Source: JACDAE01 sp963717195
GTDB taxonomy: Bacteria > Chloroflexota > Ktedonobacteria > Ktedonobacterales > Ktedonobacteraceae
Direction of reading: 5' to 3'
DNA length: 64,000 nt
NCBI GenBank assembly: GCA_963717195.1
Contig: CAVQVR010000021.1
Location: forward strand, 868,001-932,000
The stretch's first letter is position 1; the number at the start of each line of letters is the position of its first letter. Below, piece by piece: positions 25,708-34,812 of the stretch. Both the position numbers and the translations under genes were made by a program. The notes beneath the pieces were generated by a model that saw nothing but the letters and a program-made list of their open reading frames with translations, searched no databases and was not told the origin of the DNA.

Positions 25708-27696
25708 CTACCGATACGAAGAAGGAGTGGCATCAATCGCGCCCGTCTCGATCATGATCTCGCGCAACTGTTTAGCATCAACAGTTTCATGCAAACGTAG
25801 AGACTTAGCAATACGATCAAGCGTCTCACGATGCTCAGCGAGCAGGCCAACGGCACGACTATAGGCCCATTTAACGATGCGGTTCACCTCCTCATCGATC
25901 ACAGAAGCAGTCTTCTCGCTATACTCACGCGAGCCCGTTGCCAGAGAAGTGCCTGCAAACGGATCTTCGCGCTCACTGTACGAGATGGTACCAAGGCGTT
26001 CGCTCATACCCCAACGCGTGACCATCTGGCGTGCAATTGCGGTGACGCGCTGCAGATCATTCTCGGCCCCGGTTGTGATATGCCCGATAGCAACTTCCTC
26101 AGCAGCTCGCCCACCAAGAGCAGTAACGAGCTGCGCTTCCAGATAGTCCTGAGAATAGTTGTAACGATCATCCAGAGGTGTATACTGTGTAACGCCAAGA
26201 GCCTGACCGCGTGGTACAATAGTGACCTTGGTGACCGGATCAACATTCTCTTGCAGCAGACCTGTCAGGGCATGACCACCTTCGTGGTAAGCGATGACAT
26301 TGAGGTCTGCATCGCTCAAGATCAAAGGACGCTCCGCACCAATAAGAATCTTGTCTAGAGACTCTTCGAAACACACCTGGCTAACAGCGTCGAGATTACG
26401 TCGTGCAGCCAGTAGAGCCGCTTCATTGACCAGATTTGCAATGTCCGCACCAACCATACCAGGAGTTGCTCTGGCGATGCTGATCAGATCAACATCGCTG
26501 GCCAGAGGAACGCTGCGTGTGTGAATCTTGAGAATTGCCAGGCGACCATTCCAGTCTGGGCGTTCAACGGTCACACGACGGTCAAAGCGCCCTGGACGGA
26601 GCAACGCTTTATCCAGTCCATCTGGTCGGTTGGTAGCTGCGAGAACGACAACGGCCTGACGAGCATCGAAACCATCCATCTCGACAAGCAACTGGTTCAG
26701 CGTTTGCTCACGTTCATCGTTGCTATTAATGCTAGAACCGCGCTGGCGACCGACGGCATCAATTTCGTCGATAAAAATGATACTGGGGGAAGCTTTTTTC
26801 GCCTGATCAAACAGGTCACGCACACGGCTGGCACCAACGCCGACCAGTACCTCGACGAATTCAGAGCCACTCATCGAAAAGAATGGGACGCTTGCCTCAC
26901 CGGCAACGGCGCGAGCCAATAATGTTTTACCAGTTCCCGGAGGTCCCACCAGCAGTACACCACGCGGAATCTTACCGCCCAGGCGCTGAAACTTCTGCGG
27001 CGTTTTCAGGAATTCGACAACTTCAACAAGGTCGTTCTTTGCTTCATCTACCCCTGCCACATCAGCAAATGTTGTACTCGGACGATCCTCCAGAACCACC
27101 TTTGCCCGGCTTTTACCAAAGCTGAAAATGTTCTGTTGGCTGCGCGAGGCATTACGGAAGACCAGGAACAGGAAGCCAATGATCAGTATCCATGGCAAGT
27201 AAGAGATGATGTTAAGCACAAGGTTATTGTCAGAAGCAGGCTTAGCTGAAAAATTGACCTGTTTCGCAATCAAGAGCTCAGTAAGTTTGGGATCACCATC
27301 AGACAACTGCGTGAAGTGAAACTGATCTCCTGTTTTAGTATTACCATTAACATCGCGAATGGTAATATCACTCTTCAGCGTACCTGTAGCGTCCTGGCCC
27401 TGGAAAACCAGCGAGTCGACGTTGTTATCCTCGACCTGCTGATAAAGGGTACTATATGGTATCTCTATCACATTCGCAGAGCTCGAATTGTTGCTCGAAG
27501 TAAAGACTTCAAAGAGATACCATCCAACAAGGAGCACGACGATAATGATAATGGAGCGGATGAGCAGAGAGCTACCTGAGTCTTTAGGGCCTCCGCTATT
27601 GTTACCGTTATTACTGCCGTTACCTGGTCGCTGAGATCCGCGCGAAGTCGGATCATTCGGGTTATTCTGATACATATAGATAGCCTGAGCATCCAT
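25708..27696 (-). CDS. ftsH: FtsH-type membrane AAA+ zinc metalloprotease
   Basis: Predicted 662 residues. Two membrane helices (about 44-62 and 165-181) flank an extracytoplasmic FtsH_ext domain. The AAA+ module has Walker A GPPGTGKT (251-258), Walker B IIFIDEID and the ATNRPDGLD/RPGRFDR second region of homology. The protease has a zinc HEGGH motif at 471-475. FtsH extracts and degrades misfolded membrane proteins and short-lived regulators, as a hexamer. Two details differ from the canonical enzyme. The pore loop reads VEVLVGVGA, with Leu where Phe is usual, and the zinc motif has Gly instead of Ala (HEAGH). Start at the first ATG, behind GCAGGT. Confidence 0.92.
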   Translation of the reverse strand: MDAQAIYMYQNNPNDPTSRGSQRPGNGSNNGNNSGGPKDSGSSLLIRSIIIIVVLLVGWYLFEVFTSSNNSSSANVIEIPYSTLYQQVEDNNVDSLVFQGQDATGTLKSDITIRDVNGNTKTGDQFHFTQLSDGDPKLTELLIAKQVNFSAKPASDNNLVLNIISYLPWILIIGFLFLVFRNASRSQQNIFSFGKSRAKVVLEDRPSTTFADVAGVDEAKNDLVEVVEFLKTPQKFQRLGGKIPRGVLLVGPPGTGKTLLARAVAGEASVPFFSMSGSEFVEVLVGVGASRVRDLFDQAKKASPSIIFIDEIDAVGRQRGSSINSNDEREQTLNQLLVEMDGFDARQAVVVLAATNRPDGLDKALLRPGRFDRRVTVERPDWNGRLAILKIHTRSVPLASDVDLISIARATPGMVGADIANLVNEAALLAARRNLDAVSQVCFEESLDKILIGAERPLILSDADLNVIAYHEGGHALTGLLQENVDPVTKVTIVPRGQALGVTQYTPLDDRYNYSQDYLEAQLVTALGGRAAEEVAIGHITTGAENDLQRVTAIARQMVTRWGMSERLGTISYSEREDPFAGTSLATGSREYSEKTASVIDEEVNRIVKWAYSRAVGLLAEHRETLDRIAKSLRLHETVDAKQLREIMIETGAIDATPSSYR

Positions 27697-28198
27697 TGGT
27701 TCAGACCTGCTTTCTTGTACTTTCCTTTTCCTCTGTTCTATCTGGCTATGACGGTTCCAGCTTATTTCATAGAGCAGAGGGTAATGAGAGATATGCTATA
27801 CATACGTTCTGGCCTGCTAAAAGTTACGTTGCCGAGTTTCTTCAAAATCCTCCCGCCATTGTAAGTAAGCATTTCTCACACTACAATATGGACGTCGCAA
27901 GCCGCCAATTCGTATACTCGTAGCGTAGCTAGTTTCGCGGCGAAACCGCTTTACACTATTCCCTTTTCAACCCATGGCAGCGACTATGGAGAAACCAGAT
28001 GTGAGCATTCATACAAGGGTTATCATATGACAACTATTGTACTACGTCAACGGGAATGGACCTTTCGACGCATCACAGAGGCGACAGATCAGGCAGTACT
28101 CAAACGTCGCCTGGCCGAAGTGTCACGCCATAGGTAATTTCAGTATCTCAGAAGAGGATAGGTCCAATTTCCCGCTATTTTCTTTTTTTCAGATGTGC
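27697..28198. other. Intergenic upstream of ftsH and tRNA-fMet
   Basis: About 500 bases with no supported gene. A small GTTTCG/CGAAAC palindrome lies near 27930; no clear promoter for ftsH was found. Confidence 0.4.
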
Positions 28199-28227
28199 TT
28201 GACAACTCGCAAGAAATGTAGTATCGT
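28199..28227 (+). promoter_or_regulatory. Promoter of the initiator tRNAs
   Basis: TTGACA, 17-base spacer, TATCGT; the first tRNA starts 12 bases downstream of the -10. Confidence 0.75.
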
Positions 28228-28239
28228 AAGAAACGTCGA

Positions 28240-28315
28240 CGCGGGGTGGAGCAGTGGTTAGCTCGTTGGGCTCATAACCCAAAGGTCGGAGGTTCAAATC
28301 CTCCCCCCGCTACCA
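28240..28315 (+). tRNA. Initiator tRNA-fMet, copy 1 (CAT)
   Basis: Acceptor CGCGGGG/CCCCGCT with the unpaired position 1:72 typical of initiators, three G:C pairs (GGG/CCC) at the anticodon stem base, loop CTCATAA, A73 and encoded CCA. Confidence 0.93.
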
Positions 28316-28341
28316 GTTCAGTCGATAAGTATCACACATGA

Positions 28342-28414
<73 letters not shown>

Positions 28415-28421
28415 TTCCCCC

Positions 28422-28450
28422 CTACGGGTTTGCAAACGGCACCCCTACAG
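28422..28450. repeat. Palindromic repeat, short copy
   Basis: CTACGGGTTTGCAAACGGC followed by ACCCCTACAG is one half of the repeat type seen complete at 36205. It lies between the initiator tRNAs and the convergent small membrane-protein gene. Confidence 0.6.
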
Positions 28451-28458
28451 ATTCCCTA

Positions 28459-28857
28459 TCAACGTCGCTTGTCTATGTTTCCAACCATCGCCTCATTATC
28501 GAGCGGCTCATAGGTTATGGCCGTTTCGTCAATATTGTTCGTGACTGTTTCATCCTGTGACGGTCCAAAGAAGGCGTTGATGATGACTCCTGCAATATAC
28601 AGTACTACGACATAGAAAACGATACTTGCCACGCTTTGCAAAGCGGAGTTCAAGCCGGGAACTAAATAATCAGAGAATGTTGTGGCTTGTACGAAAGCAG
28701 GTTGTCCTTGTTGAGATTGCAATTCCCGGTAAGTCAGCCATGTTGAATAGAGTTGCAAGATTACCTGTGTCGTTCCAATAAGCACAATGGCTAGAGCAGC
28801 AAGTTTGCACACTTTCCCAATTCTGCCATTTTTGAGCACCTTCATAAATCTGTTCAC
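28459..28857 (-). CDS. Small two-helix membrane protein
   Basis: Predicted 132 residues with two hydrophobic segments (about 16-38 and 74-92) and an acidic C-terminal tail. The start codon is GTG, with AAAAGGAT about 9 bases before it; no ATG nearer fits. No family recognised. It converges with the tRNA-fMet pair and shares the palindromic repeat as a probable terminator. Confidence 0.6.
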   Translation of the reverse strand: MNRFMKVLKNGRIGKVCKLAALAIVLIGTTQVILQLYSTWLTYRELQSQQGQPAFVQATTFSDYLVPGLNSALQSVASIVFYVVVLYIAGVIINAFFGPSQDETVTNNIDETAITYEPLDNEAMVGNIDKRR

Positions 28858-29112
28858 CTGAAATATCCTTTTCCTATTTTTATGCTCTCCAGAGACTAAC
28901 TATCCTTGCTTTTAACTGCATATCTTTCACAAAGCAGTTCTTTCCATTTTAGTACAATTGTTTGCCTTTGTATAGGAGCACCATCCGAAATATGTAGATG
29001 AGGAAATGAGGAAAAGGGCAGAAAGGCTCTTGTTGCAACGGATCTTCTCTTTTTTCCGTATTACCTATAGAGATTTGGAGTCATTTGCAGGGAGGAAGGA
29101 ATTCATTTTTAT

Positions 29113-29478
29113 ATGCAGCAACAAATAACGAAAAAAGCATCCAGGTCCGCATTTCCAAAACGGCGAGACATTTTTTTCCATTTTATAAAAACAGGGAAAC
29201 TGATTGGAGCGTTATTCACAGATCGACGCGTACCATTGGTACGTAAAATCCTCTTTATTGTTACTATTGCCGCCTTACTGCTGATTCTCATCTTTCCGGA
29301 TGCCATTGGAGAGATCGGACTGAGCGCAGTTTTACCCCTGGTAGGAACGGTGGTGGGCGTGCCGATTGACGCAGGCTTCGACTGGACGGCTTTTGCACTG
29401 CTGGCAGTAAATTTATTGCATGTCTTTCCTGCCGACCTGGTAGCCGAACATTATAATGACATCTTTCGCGCCGAGTAG
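29113..29478 (+). CDS. DUF1232 (YkvA-like) membrane protein
   Basis: Predicted 121 residues. A basic N-terminal part precedes a hydrophobic segment (KILFIVTIAALLLILIFPD), and a second lies near the end. The VPLVRKIL...FPDAIGEI...LPLVGTVVGVPIDAG layout resembles the DUF1232/YkvA pattern of a short helical hairpin, whose function is unknown. A GGAGGAAGG sequence lies upstream of the ATG. It stands alone. Confidence 0.6.
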   Translation: MQQQITKKASRSAFPKRRDIFFHFIKTGKLIGALFTDRRVPLVRKILFIVTIAALLLILIFPDAIGEIGLSAVLPLVGTVVGVPIDAGFDWTAFALLAVNLLHVFPADLVAEHYNDIFRAE

Positions 29479-29606
29479 CTGCTGGACGCGATAAATCAAG
29501 CTTCCCTACCCTGGTGGAAAAATAGCTTATCGCGTCCGCAACTGGCTGACTGTAGCGTTCTGACCTTTTCAATCTGAAAATAAAGCGCGTATTTGCGTAC
29601 GCCTAT

Positions 29607-30398
29607 TTATAATGTGATCTTGTCATTCGCGTTTGAAGGTCTGAACTTCGTGCCGTCATTGATAAATACCGAAACCTGATCCTGCCCCTCTACATGAATG
29701 TAAACGAGCATATCTAGCTTGCCATCTCCATTAACATCCCGGAACTCAAGTGTAACGGGAGCCAGGTTACTGTCCGATCCCGTGACAAAAACGGGCACAA
29801 GATAGGTAATCGCTTTCTCGGGATTGCCTCCCATGAATTCAATGACAATGATCTGACTATGCAAGTTCATAGCGATAAAATGGCTGGGATCCTTGGGACC
29901 ATCGTTATGACCAACGACCATATCCGTCTGATAGGTGCGAGGATTGCCATACTGCAAGTCATCAAGCCGTTGCCTTCCCCACGCCAGTGCCGCCGATCCA
30001 ACCATCCAGAGGATCACCAGAATTATCATAGCTACTCCGACAGGAAGTAGCCAGTGAACATGAAAAGGAGAATGCTCGGATGGCTTTTTCTGGGTTGGAG
30101 GAGTTGGTCGAGGGACAGGACGTACGCTCTTTGTCTGTATTTGCTGACGGCGCGGTGGAATAGCAGATGTCGTCTGATGCGAGCCAATCGGACGCTTTCT
30201 TAAGTCAGGTGGAATGTCGAGCCGAATAGCACTTGTGCTATGACGCGGTGGCTCTCCATCATCGACGAGAAAACCATCTGTTCTTTCTATCTGCGCCACA
30301 TCCTCACTGGTATTGCGAGAGATAAGAATCGGTTCTACCCCCTCGCTATTTTTAATGAACTGCCTCTTCTGTTTGGACAGTTCACCACCTGAGCCCAT
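29607..30398 (-). CDS. Single-pass membrane protein with FG-GAP-like C-terminus
   Basis: Predicted 263 residues from the ATG behind GAAGGGAGA; a longer frame is open upstream but has no site. A ~110-residue disordered, Pro/Arg/Ser-rich cytoplasmic part is followed by one membrane helix (HWLLPVGVAMIILVILWMVG). The outer part then ends with LEFRDVNGDGKLDMLVY, a calcium-type FG-GAP/EF-like loop often found in surface proteins, and a probable beta structure. No enzymatic motif. The same DxNxDGxxD motif could also be an isolated Ca2+-binding loop. Confidence 0.65.
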   Translation of the reverse strand: MGSGGELSKQKRQFIKNSEGVEPILISRNTSEDVAQIERTDGFLVDDGEPPRHSTSAIRLDIPPDLRKRPIGSHQTTSAIPPRRQQIQTKSVRPVPRPTPPTQKKPSEHSPFHVHWLLPVGVAMIILVILWMVGSAALAWGRQRLDDLQYGNPRTYQTDMVVGHNDGPKDPSHFIAMNLHSQIIVIEFMGGNPEKAITYLVPVFVTGSDSNLAPVTLEFRDVNGDGKLDMLVYIHVEGQDQVSVFINDGTKFRPSNANDKITL

Positions 30399-30621
30399 GG
30401 GCTCTCCCTTCTCTGACTGCTCTGTACATTCCCATGCACAGGTTGACTTACATTCCAGTTCCGCATAAAGCTGCATCGAAACTTATCATACTATCTTCCC
30501 ACCGCGAATGTCAAATTAAAAATGTATCAAGATTTACAATTTTGTATCAACGTGTTTCATCCTTGACTTTCCATAACTATCTCAGGTATACTCGGATCGT
30601 AGCAAGCAAACGGTTAACACT

Positions 30622-30850
30622 TTAAAAGAGCCTGACCGCTTCCTACGGTCAGTCCGGCTCCGTCCTCTCTATGCCTCCCTCTTTAGTGCGTTTTCGTCTC
30701 CCGGGCATTACGTCGCGCCTATCCTACCTTTCTCGCCCCTTGCCATCAAGGCTCCTTTTGCGTGCTTGCGCTCATACCCGTTCTTCTCTACGGGCCGCAG
30801 GCAGGTGAGGGGAGCCTCTCCCCATTATGTTCCGGCTATTTTTTTACTCT
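30622..30850. ncRNA. Structured RNA candidate, strand uncertain
   Basis: A ~230-base C+G-rich block between divergent genes contains four clear hairpins. GAGCC-GACCG pairs as a nested stem with CGGTC-GGCTC (30628-30660). Others are CCTTG-CAAGG (30738-30751), CCCGT-ACGGG (30777-30794) and GGGGAG-CTCCCC (30809-30823). On the minus strand the first stem is followed by TTTT; on the plus strand the last is followed by a run of seven T. No reading frame is evident. A stand-alone HEARO/IscB-type omega RNA is one possibility, known to be common in Ktedonobacter. I could not confirm it. Confidence 0.45.
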
Positions 30851-30901
30851 GTATTATGAAAACAGAACTGCCATAATGTTTAGGGGCCGGGAGTGCAACC
30901 C

Positions 30902-31510
30902 ATGGTGACATCAGATCAACTGTTACAACTTATCACTCACCTTCAGAGTAGCGGAGATAAACTCTATATACGCGACACGCTGCTAAAATACATTCGCAAG
31001 CGCAGTAAGGCACAACTTGCTGTTTTATTCGTGTTGGATCGTGATCAGCAGACTCTGTTCCCCCTGGCTTATACCGGAAAGCTGCCTGATCGGCAATCCG
31101 CACTTACGTCTGAAGGCTCATTACCTTCTGCAAAGCAACATACGAGGCAACCCATTCCTATAAATGGTCTTTTCGCTTCTGTATTACCAAATCAGAGGTT
31201 ATTATACATTCCATATGTTGAACATGACTTACGTATATTACCGCAAGAGCTAAATTGGATCTATCCGGAAGGTAGTGTGCTTCTGAATGCTGTCACAACA
31301 GGAGATAATTCTCAGAACGAACAGGGAGTAATGGCCTTATGCTTCAGTGCAGAAAATAAGAATGCGCAGTCTCCAGAAAAATATTCCTTCGACCGTGAGC
31401 GAGGGCGAAGTACTGATCTGCAGCCATCTGCTCTCGTCTTCGCTTTCAAAAGTGATGCATCAGGATACCCCTTCCCAAAGACCTCGTTCGCGTCGAACAC
31501 CCAGGCATAA
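30902..31510 (+). CDS. GAF-domain protein, probably the N-terminal piece of the downstream kinase
   Basis: Predicted 202 residues from the ATG behind GGGAG, or three more from an upstream GTG. It contains a GAF-like fold (AQLAVLFVLDRDQQTLFPLAYTG, later EQGVMALCFSAENKNA). The last ~35 residues look out of frame. The overlapping frame at 31400 reads SEGEVLICSHLLSSSLSKVM, a natural GAF end. The gene probably continues as the next one through a single-base shift, so one kinase with two GAF domains is split here. Confidence 0.6.
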   Translation: MVTSDQLLQLITHLQSSGDKLYIRDTLLKYIRKRSKAQLAVLFVLDRDQQTLFPLAYTGKLPDRQSALTSEGSLPSAKQHTRQPIPINGLFASVLPNQRLLYIPYVEHDLRILPQELNWIYPEGSVLLNAVTTGDNSQNEQGVMALCFSAENKNAQSPEKYSFDRERGRSTDLQPSALVFAFKSDASGYPFPKTSFASNTQA

Positions 31511-32915
31511 AGAGTTGGAGAGTGAGACGGTTGAACTGCTGCAAAAACCCCCGGTAGAGCAACAGGGAACATTTCCCGAATTGATGTACAACCTCAGCGC
31601 CCTTGCCGATCTCTATGAAATTGGCCTGATGCTTGCTGAGAATATCGATGCACATGAGCTCTATCAACACATTTTGTCTTCCCTGGCTCATGTCATTCAT
31701 GCTCCTTGCGCCTGTCTCTTGCTCTATCATCCATCGCTGCGCCGATTGCTTCCTGCTGCCCGCATGGGCGATGAACTCTCATGCGCCTCCCTGGTCAACT
31801 CTATTGATGGAGTAGAGATGGAGCGCCTCAGTATGCGCGGTCCTGGTGAGGTGCTCTCTTTCTTTACATCTGGTGAGCACAATATGCTCCTGGTCACACT
31901 TAGTTGCAATTGTATACTACTTGGCGTTGTTGCGCTCACGTTGAACAATGAGAACCAGCTCCCCGATGAACGTGGATTGCTGCTAACCTATATGGGTAAT
32001 GTGGCCGCTCTGCTCCTGCGCAATTTTAGCGTTCATGCGAGAGAACTACAATCGGTAGTCGAACACGAGCGTACACGCATCGCACACGATATCCACGATG
32101 GTGCTGCACAACAGATCGGCCACGTTCTTCACAAGCTTGAGTTTATTCAGCGTATGCTTGAAAAACCGGAGCTCTGGCCCCACCTGTTGCAGACCGCGCT
32201 GATAGAAGTCGAGCGGGCATCCAGTATTCTAGAGGCAGGACTCATCGACCTGCGCCACGGTATTTCGTCGCTTCTACCAGTACAGCTAGAAAACCAGGAC
32301 TTCGCCAATGCTCTCCAAAGCCTGCTTGATGAGCATATGATTAACGATGCTGGTCTGGAGATTACCTATAACATAGACGCGCCAGATGCATTGCCCGCCT
32401 CGCTAGAGGCTTCCATCTTTCGCTTCATTCAAGAGGCACTGACAAATGTACGCAAACATGCTCTGGCAACGCATGTTACCATTCATCTCAAGATGGCCTC
32501 GCACGCACTTGTGGTAGAAGTGAGCGATAATGGCATTGGTTTTCAAGAAGCAGCAGTACCAGCTCAGCGGATAACCTCTGCTGATCCATCAGAAGAGGCA
32601 CTTCATCTAGGCCTGCGTACAATGCGCGAACGTATCCAGGAAGCTGGCGGTAATCTGGAGATTCAGAGTAAAGCGAACGAAGGCACAATGGTGAGAGCGC
32701 GTTTCCCCCTCGCAAACTTTGTACAAGTCCTGACAAGTCGTGAGCACGAAGTTTTACGCCTGATTATTGATGGTCTGACCAATCGTGATATTGCGCAGAA
32801 GCTTTCTATCAGCCTGGAGACCGTGAAGTCGCATGTTCACCATATTATGCAGAAGATGCAGGTGAAAGATCGGACGCAAGCAGCAGTGCTGGCGACCAGG
32901 CAAGGGTGGCTTTAA
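31455..32915 (+). CDS. GAF sensor histidine kinase fused to LuxR-type DNA-binding domain
   Basis: Predicted about 486 residues when started at this ATG; an open frame extends back to 31347 without a clear ribosome site. GAF-like domain at about 50-190, then HisKA_3 with ERTRIAHDIHDGAAQQIGHV (phospho His), HATPase with QEALTNVRKHA and DNGIGF, GLRTMRERI. The C-terminus is a LuxR/GerE helix-turn-helix (LTSREHEVLRLIIDGLTNRDIAQKL, then LETVKSHVHHIMQK). A kinase and its DNA-binding output are on one chain with no receiver domain, so phosphotransfer as usual is not available. Signal and targets are unknown. Confidence 0.85.
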   Translation: MHQDTPSQRPRSRRTPRHKELESETVELLQKPPVEQQGTFPELMYNLSALADLYEIGLMLAENIDAHELYQHILSSLAHVIHAPCACLLLYHPSLRRLLPAARMGDELSCASLVNSIDGVEMERLSMRGPGEVLSFFTSGEHNMLLVTLSCNCILLGVVALTLNNENQLPDERGLLLTYMGNVAALLLRNFSVHARELQSVVEHERTRIAHDIHDGAAQQIGHVLHKLEFIQRMLEKPELWPHLLQTALIEVERASSILEAGLIDLRHGISSLLPVQLENQDFANALQSLLDEHMINDAGLEITYNIDAPDALPASLEASIFRFIQEALTNVRKHALATHVTIHLKMASHALVVEVSDNGIGFQEAAVPAQRITSADPSEEALHLGLRTMRERIQEAGGNLEIQSKANEGTMVRARFPLANFVQVLTSREHEVLRLIIDGLTNRDIAQKLSISLETVKSHVHHIMQKMQVKDRTQAAVLATRQGWL

Positions 32916-32928
32916 GCATCTGAACGGG

Positions 32929-33792
32929 CTACAATGGTCCGGTTGCAGAGAGATGTTCCCGGCAAGGGTGCGGCAACGGTATGTAACGGCGCGGCTTACG
33001 AGCACGATTGAGACCTAGTGAGGCAAAGTAGAAGAGAGCAGAGAGAGCTGCAATATAAAAGCTGACTGGCCAGTGACCAACAAAAGCAAGAAACAGGCCA
33101 CCCCAGGTAAACAGCAAGCCCAGGACAATGGACAGCGCTATAGCTGTACCCGGTCGACTCGTCAGGTTTTCGGCAGCAGCAGCAGGAGCAACCAGCAAGG
33201 CAAAGATCAGCAGGACACCAACAACCTGCACCGCTTCAGAGATAGTTATAGCCAGTAAGAACAAAAAGAGCAGGGAGAGCAAGCGCACAGGCACGCCACG
33301 AGCCAGGGCGACCTCTGGATCAATCGAAGCAAAAAGTAGGGGACGGAACATAAGAGCTAGCAATAGTAACGTTCCGATGCCACAACCAAGCATAATGAGA
33401 ACATCGTTACGTGTCACGCTCAAAATTGAGCCAAAGAGGATGTTAACCGTCTGTGCTCCCTGCCCCGTATACAGCTTCAGGAAGAGAACGCCCAGGCCGA
33501 GAGCAAACGAGAGCACCATACCAATTTCGACATCACGACCGCGCACACGCTCTCCCAGCGCTCCCATACCCAATGCTGCCAGGAGAGTAAAAGCGAATGT
33601 GCCCAGAAGCGAACTGACGCCCAGCAAGGCAGCAGCAGCGGCCCCGGCGAATCCGATATGAGAAAGGGCGTGCCCTGCAAAAGCTTGAGCACGCAACACC
33701 ACAAAATAGCCTGCAATCGCGGCTACAAGCGCAACAATTGTCCCGGCCAGAAATGCATTTTGCACAAAATCTTGTTGAAACAGTTCAATCAT
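32929..33792 (-). CDS. ABC-3 family metal permease (ZnuB/MntB-type) 2
   Basis: Predicted 287 residues with eight or so membrane helices, of the ABC-3 family that imports Zn2+ or Mn2+ across the cytoplasmic membrane. The AGHALSHIGFAGAAAAALLG and VPVRLLSLLFLFLLAITISEAVQVVGVLLIFALLVAPAA patterns match (residues 25-45 and later). The start is set to match its paralog (MIELFQQDFVQNAFLAGT); an upstream extension overlaps the next gene. No good ribosome site is visible, but it begins 13 bases after the paralog ends, so it may be coupled. No ATPase or binding-protein gene is adjacent. Confidence 0.85.
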   Translation of the reverse strand: MIELFQQDFVQNAFLAGTIVALVAAIAGYFVVLRAQAFAGHALSHIGFAGAAAAALLGVSSLLGTFAFTLLAALGMGALGERVRGRDVEIGMVLSFALGLGVLFLKLYTGQGAQTVNILFGSILSVTRNDVLIMLGCGIGTLLLLALMFRPLLFASIDPEVALARGVPVRLLSLLFLFLLAITISEAVQVVGVLLIFALLVAPAAAAENLTSRPGTAIALSIVLGLLFTWGGLFLAFVGHWPVSFYIAALSALFYFASLGLNRARKPRRYIPLPHPCREHLSATGPL

Positions 33793-33805
33793 AAGAATGT
33801 ATACC

Positions 33806-34690
33806 CTATACTTCGGCTTTCTGTGCCTGATTGAGCAGAGAATCAGGAAGAAGTGGAGGTCTCGCTTCTTCAGCACGTTTCTGCACACGCCTTCTCCGTA
33901 AAGGAGCAAAGAAGCGCACAGGGAGATAGACAGCAAACGAGATGGTGGCAATGTAAAAACTTACCGGCCAGGAACCATATGCAGCCAGTAAGATGCCGAG
34001 CCAGGTATAAACAAGACCAAGCAGGACAGCCAGAACAATCGCCCAGACGGGTCGATGAACAAGACGTGTAGCAGTTGCGGCTGGTCCTACTAATAAAGTA
34101 AAGATCAGTAAGACGCCGACAACCTGGACGGACATTGAAACCGTCACTGCGACGAGAACCAGGAAGGCGATACCGAGCACACGAACGGGAACGCCACGAG
34201 CCTGAGCAACTTCCGGATCAAACGAGCTGAAGAGGAGTGGCCGAAAGAGCATCAGTACGATAACAAGAGTAACGATGCAGAAGATAGCGGTGACAAGAAC
34301 ATCCGTCTGGCTGATACCCAGAATTGTACCGAAGAGGATACTGTATGCCTGTTCGGCAAAACCCGAATAGAGAGAGAGGAAGAGAATACCCAGGGCCAGA
34401 GCAAAAGTCATAATCACGCCGATAGCAATGTCTCGTTCACGAATCTCTTTACTTAACAGGCCGATGCCAATGCCAGCTCCAACGGTAAACACAAGAAGTC
34501 CAAAGATAGGATCAATCCCCAGAAGAACGGCACCCGCCGCACCAGCGAAACCAATATGGGACAGAGCATGTCCGGCAAAGGTCAGGCCACGCATTATAAG
34601 AAAATAGCCAACAATCGCAGCAACAATGGCTACCAGCGATCCGGCCAGAAATGCGTTCTGGATAAAAGAATATTGCAAGATATCAAACAT
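33806..34690 (-). CDS. ABC-3 family metal permease (ZnuB/MntB-type) 1
   Basis: Predicted 294 residues, the first gene of the pair and paralogous to the following one. It has the same family signatures: RGLTFAGHALSHIGFAGAAG near the start, and VQVVGVLLIFTLLVGPAATA. A basic RR/KR tail is cytoplasmic. Zn2+/Mn2+/Fe2+ specificity is not readable from the sequence. Promoter and a 13-bp palindrome lie upstream. Two different permease subunits may form a heterodimeric channel; the partner ATPase and binding protein must be encoded elsewhere. Confidence 0.87.
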   Translation of the reverse strand: MFDILQYSFIQNAFLAGSLVAIVAAIVGYFLIMRGLTFAGHALSHIGFAGAAGAVLLGIDPIFGLLVFTVGAGIGIGLLSKEIRERDIAIGVIMTFALALGILFLSLYSGFAEQAYSILFGTILGISQTDVLVTAIFCIVTLVIVLMLFRPLLFSSFDPEVAQARGVPVRVLGIAFLVLVAVTVSMSVQVVGVLLIFTLLVGPAATATRLVHRPVWAIVLAVLLGLVYTWLGILLAAYGSWPVSFYIATISFAVYLPVRFFAPLRRRRVQKRAEEARPPLLPDSLLNQAQKAEV

Positions 34691-34733
34691 CGTGTGTATC
34701 CCAAAGCGAATAGAGAAGCAACAGCATGTTACC

Positions 34734-34746
34734 GATACCCGGTATC
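34734..34746. promoter_or_regulatory. Palindromic operator candidate
   Basis: GATACCCGGTATC is a perfect inverted repeat around a central C. It lies just downstream of the -10 of the permease promoter, where a repressor would block transcription. A metal-dependent regulator is an inference; no regulator gene is adjacent. Confidence 0.5.
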
Positions 34747-34755
34747 ATCAGATAC

Positions 34756-34785
34756 AGCATAACATAGAAAACTTCGTGCTGTCAA
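34756..34785 (-). promoter_or_regulatory. Promoter of the permease pair
   Basis: Minus-strand TTGACA, 18-base spacer, TATGCT, about 65 bases before the first permease start. Confidence 0.65.
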
Positions 34786-34812
34786 TGATATTATGTCTCA
34801 TTAAAAAGAAGA

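Noticed and set aside
30622..30850. RNase P RNA, tmRNA or SRP RNA for the structured block.
   Set aside because: None of the conserved sequences of these RNAs was recognised on either strand.
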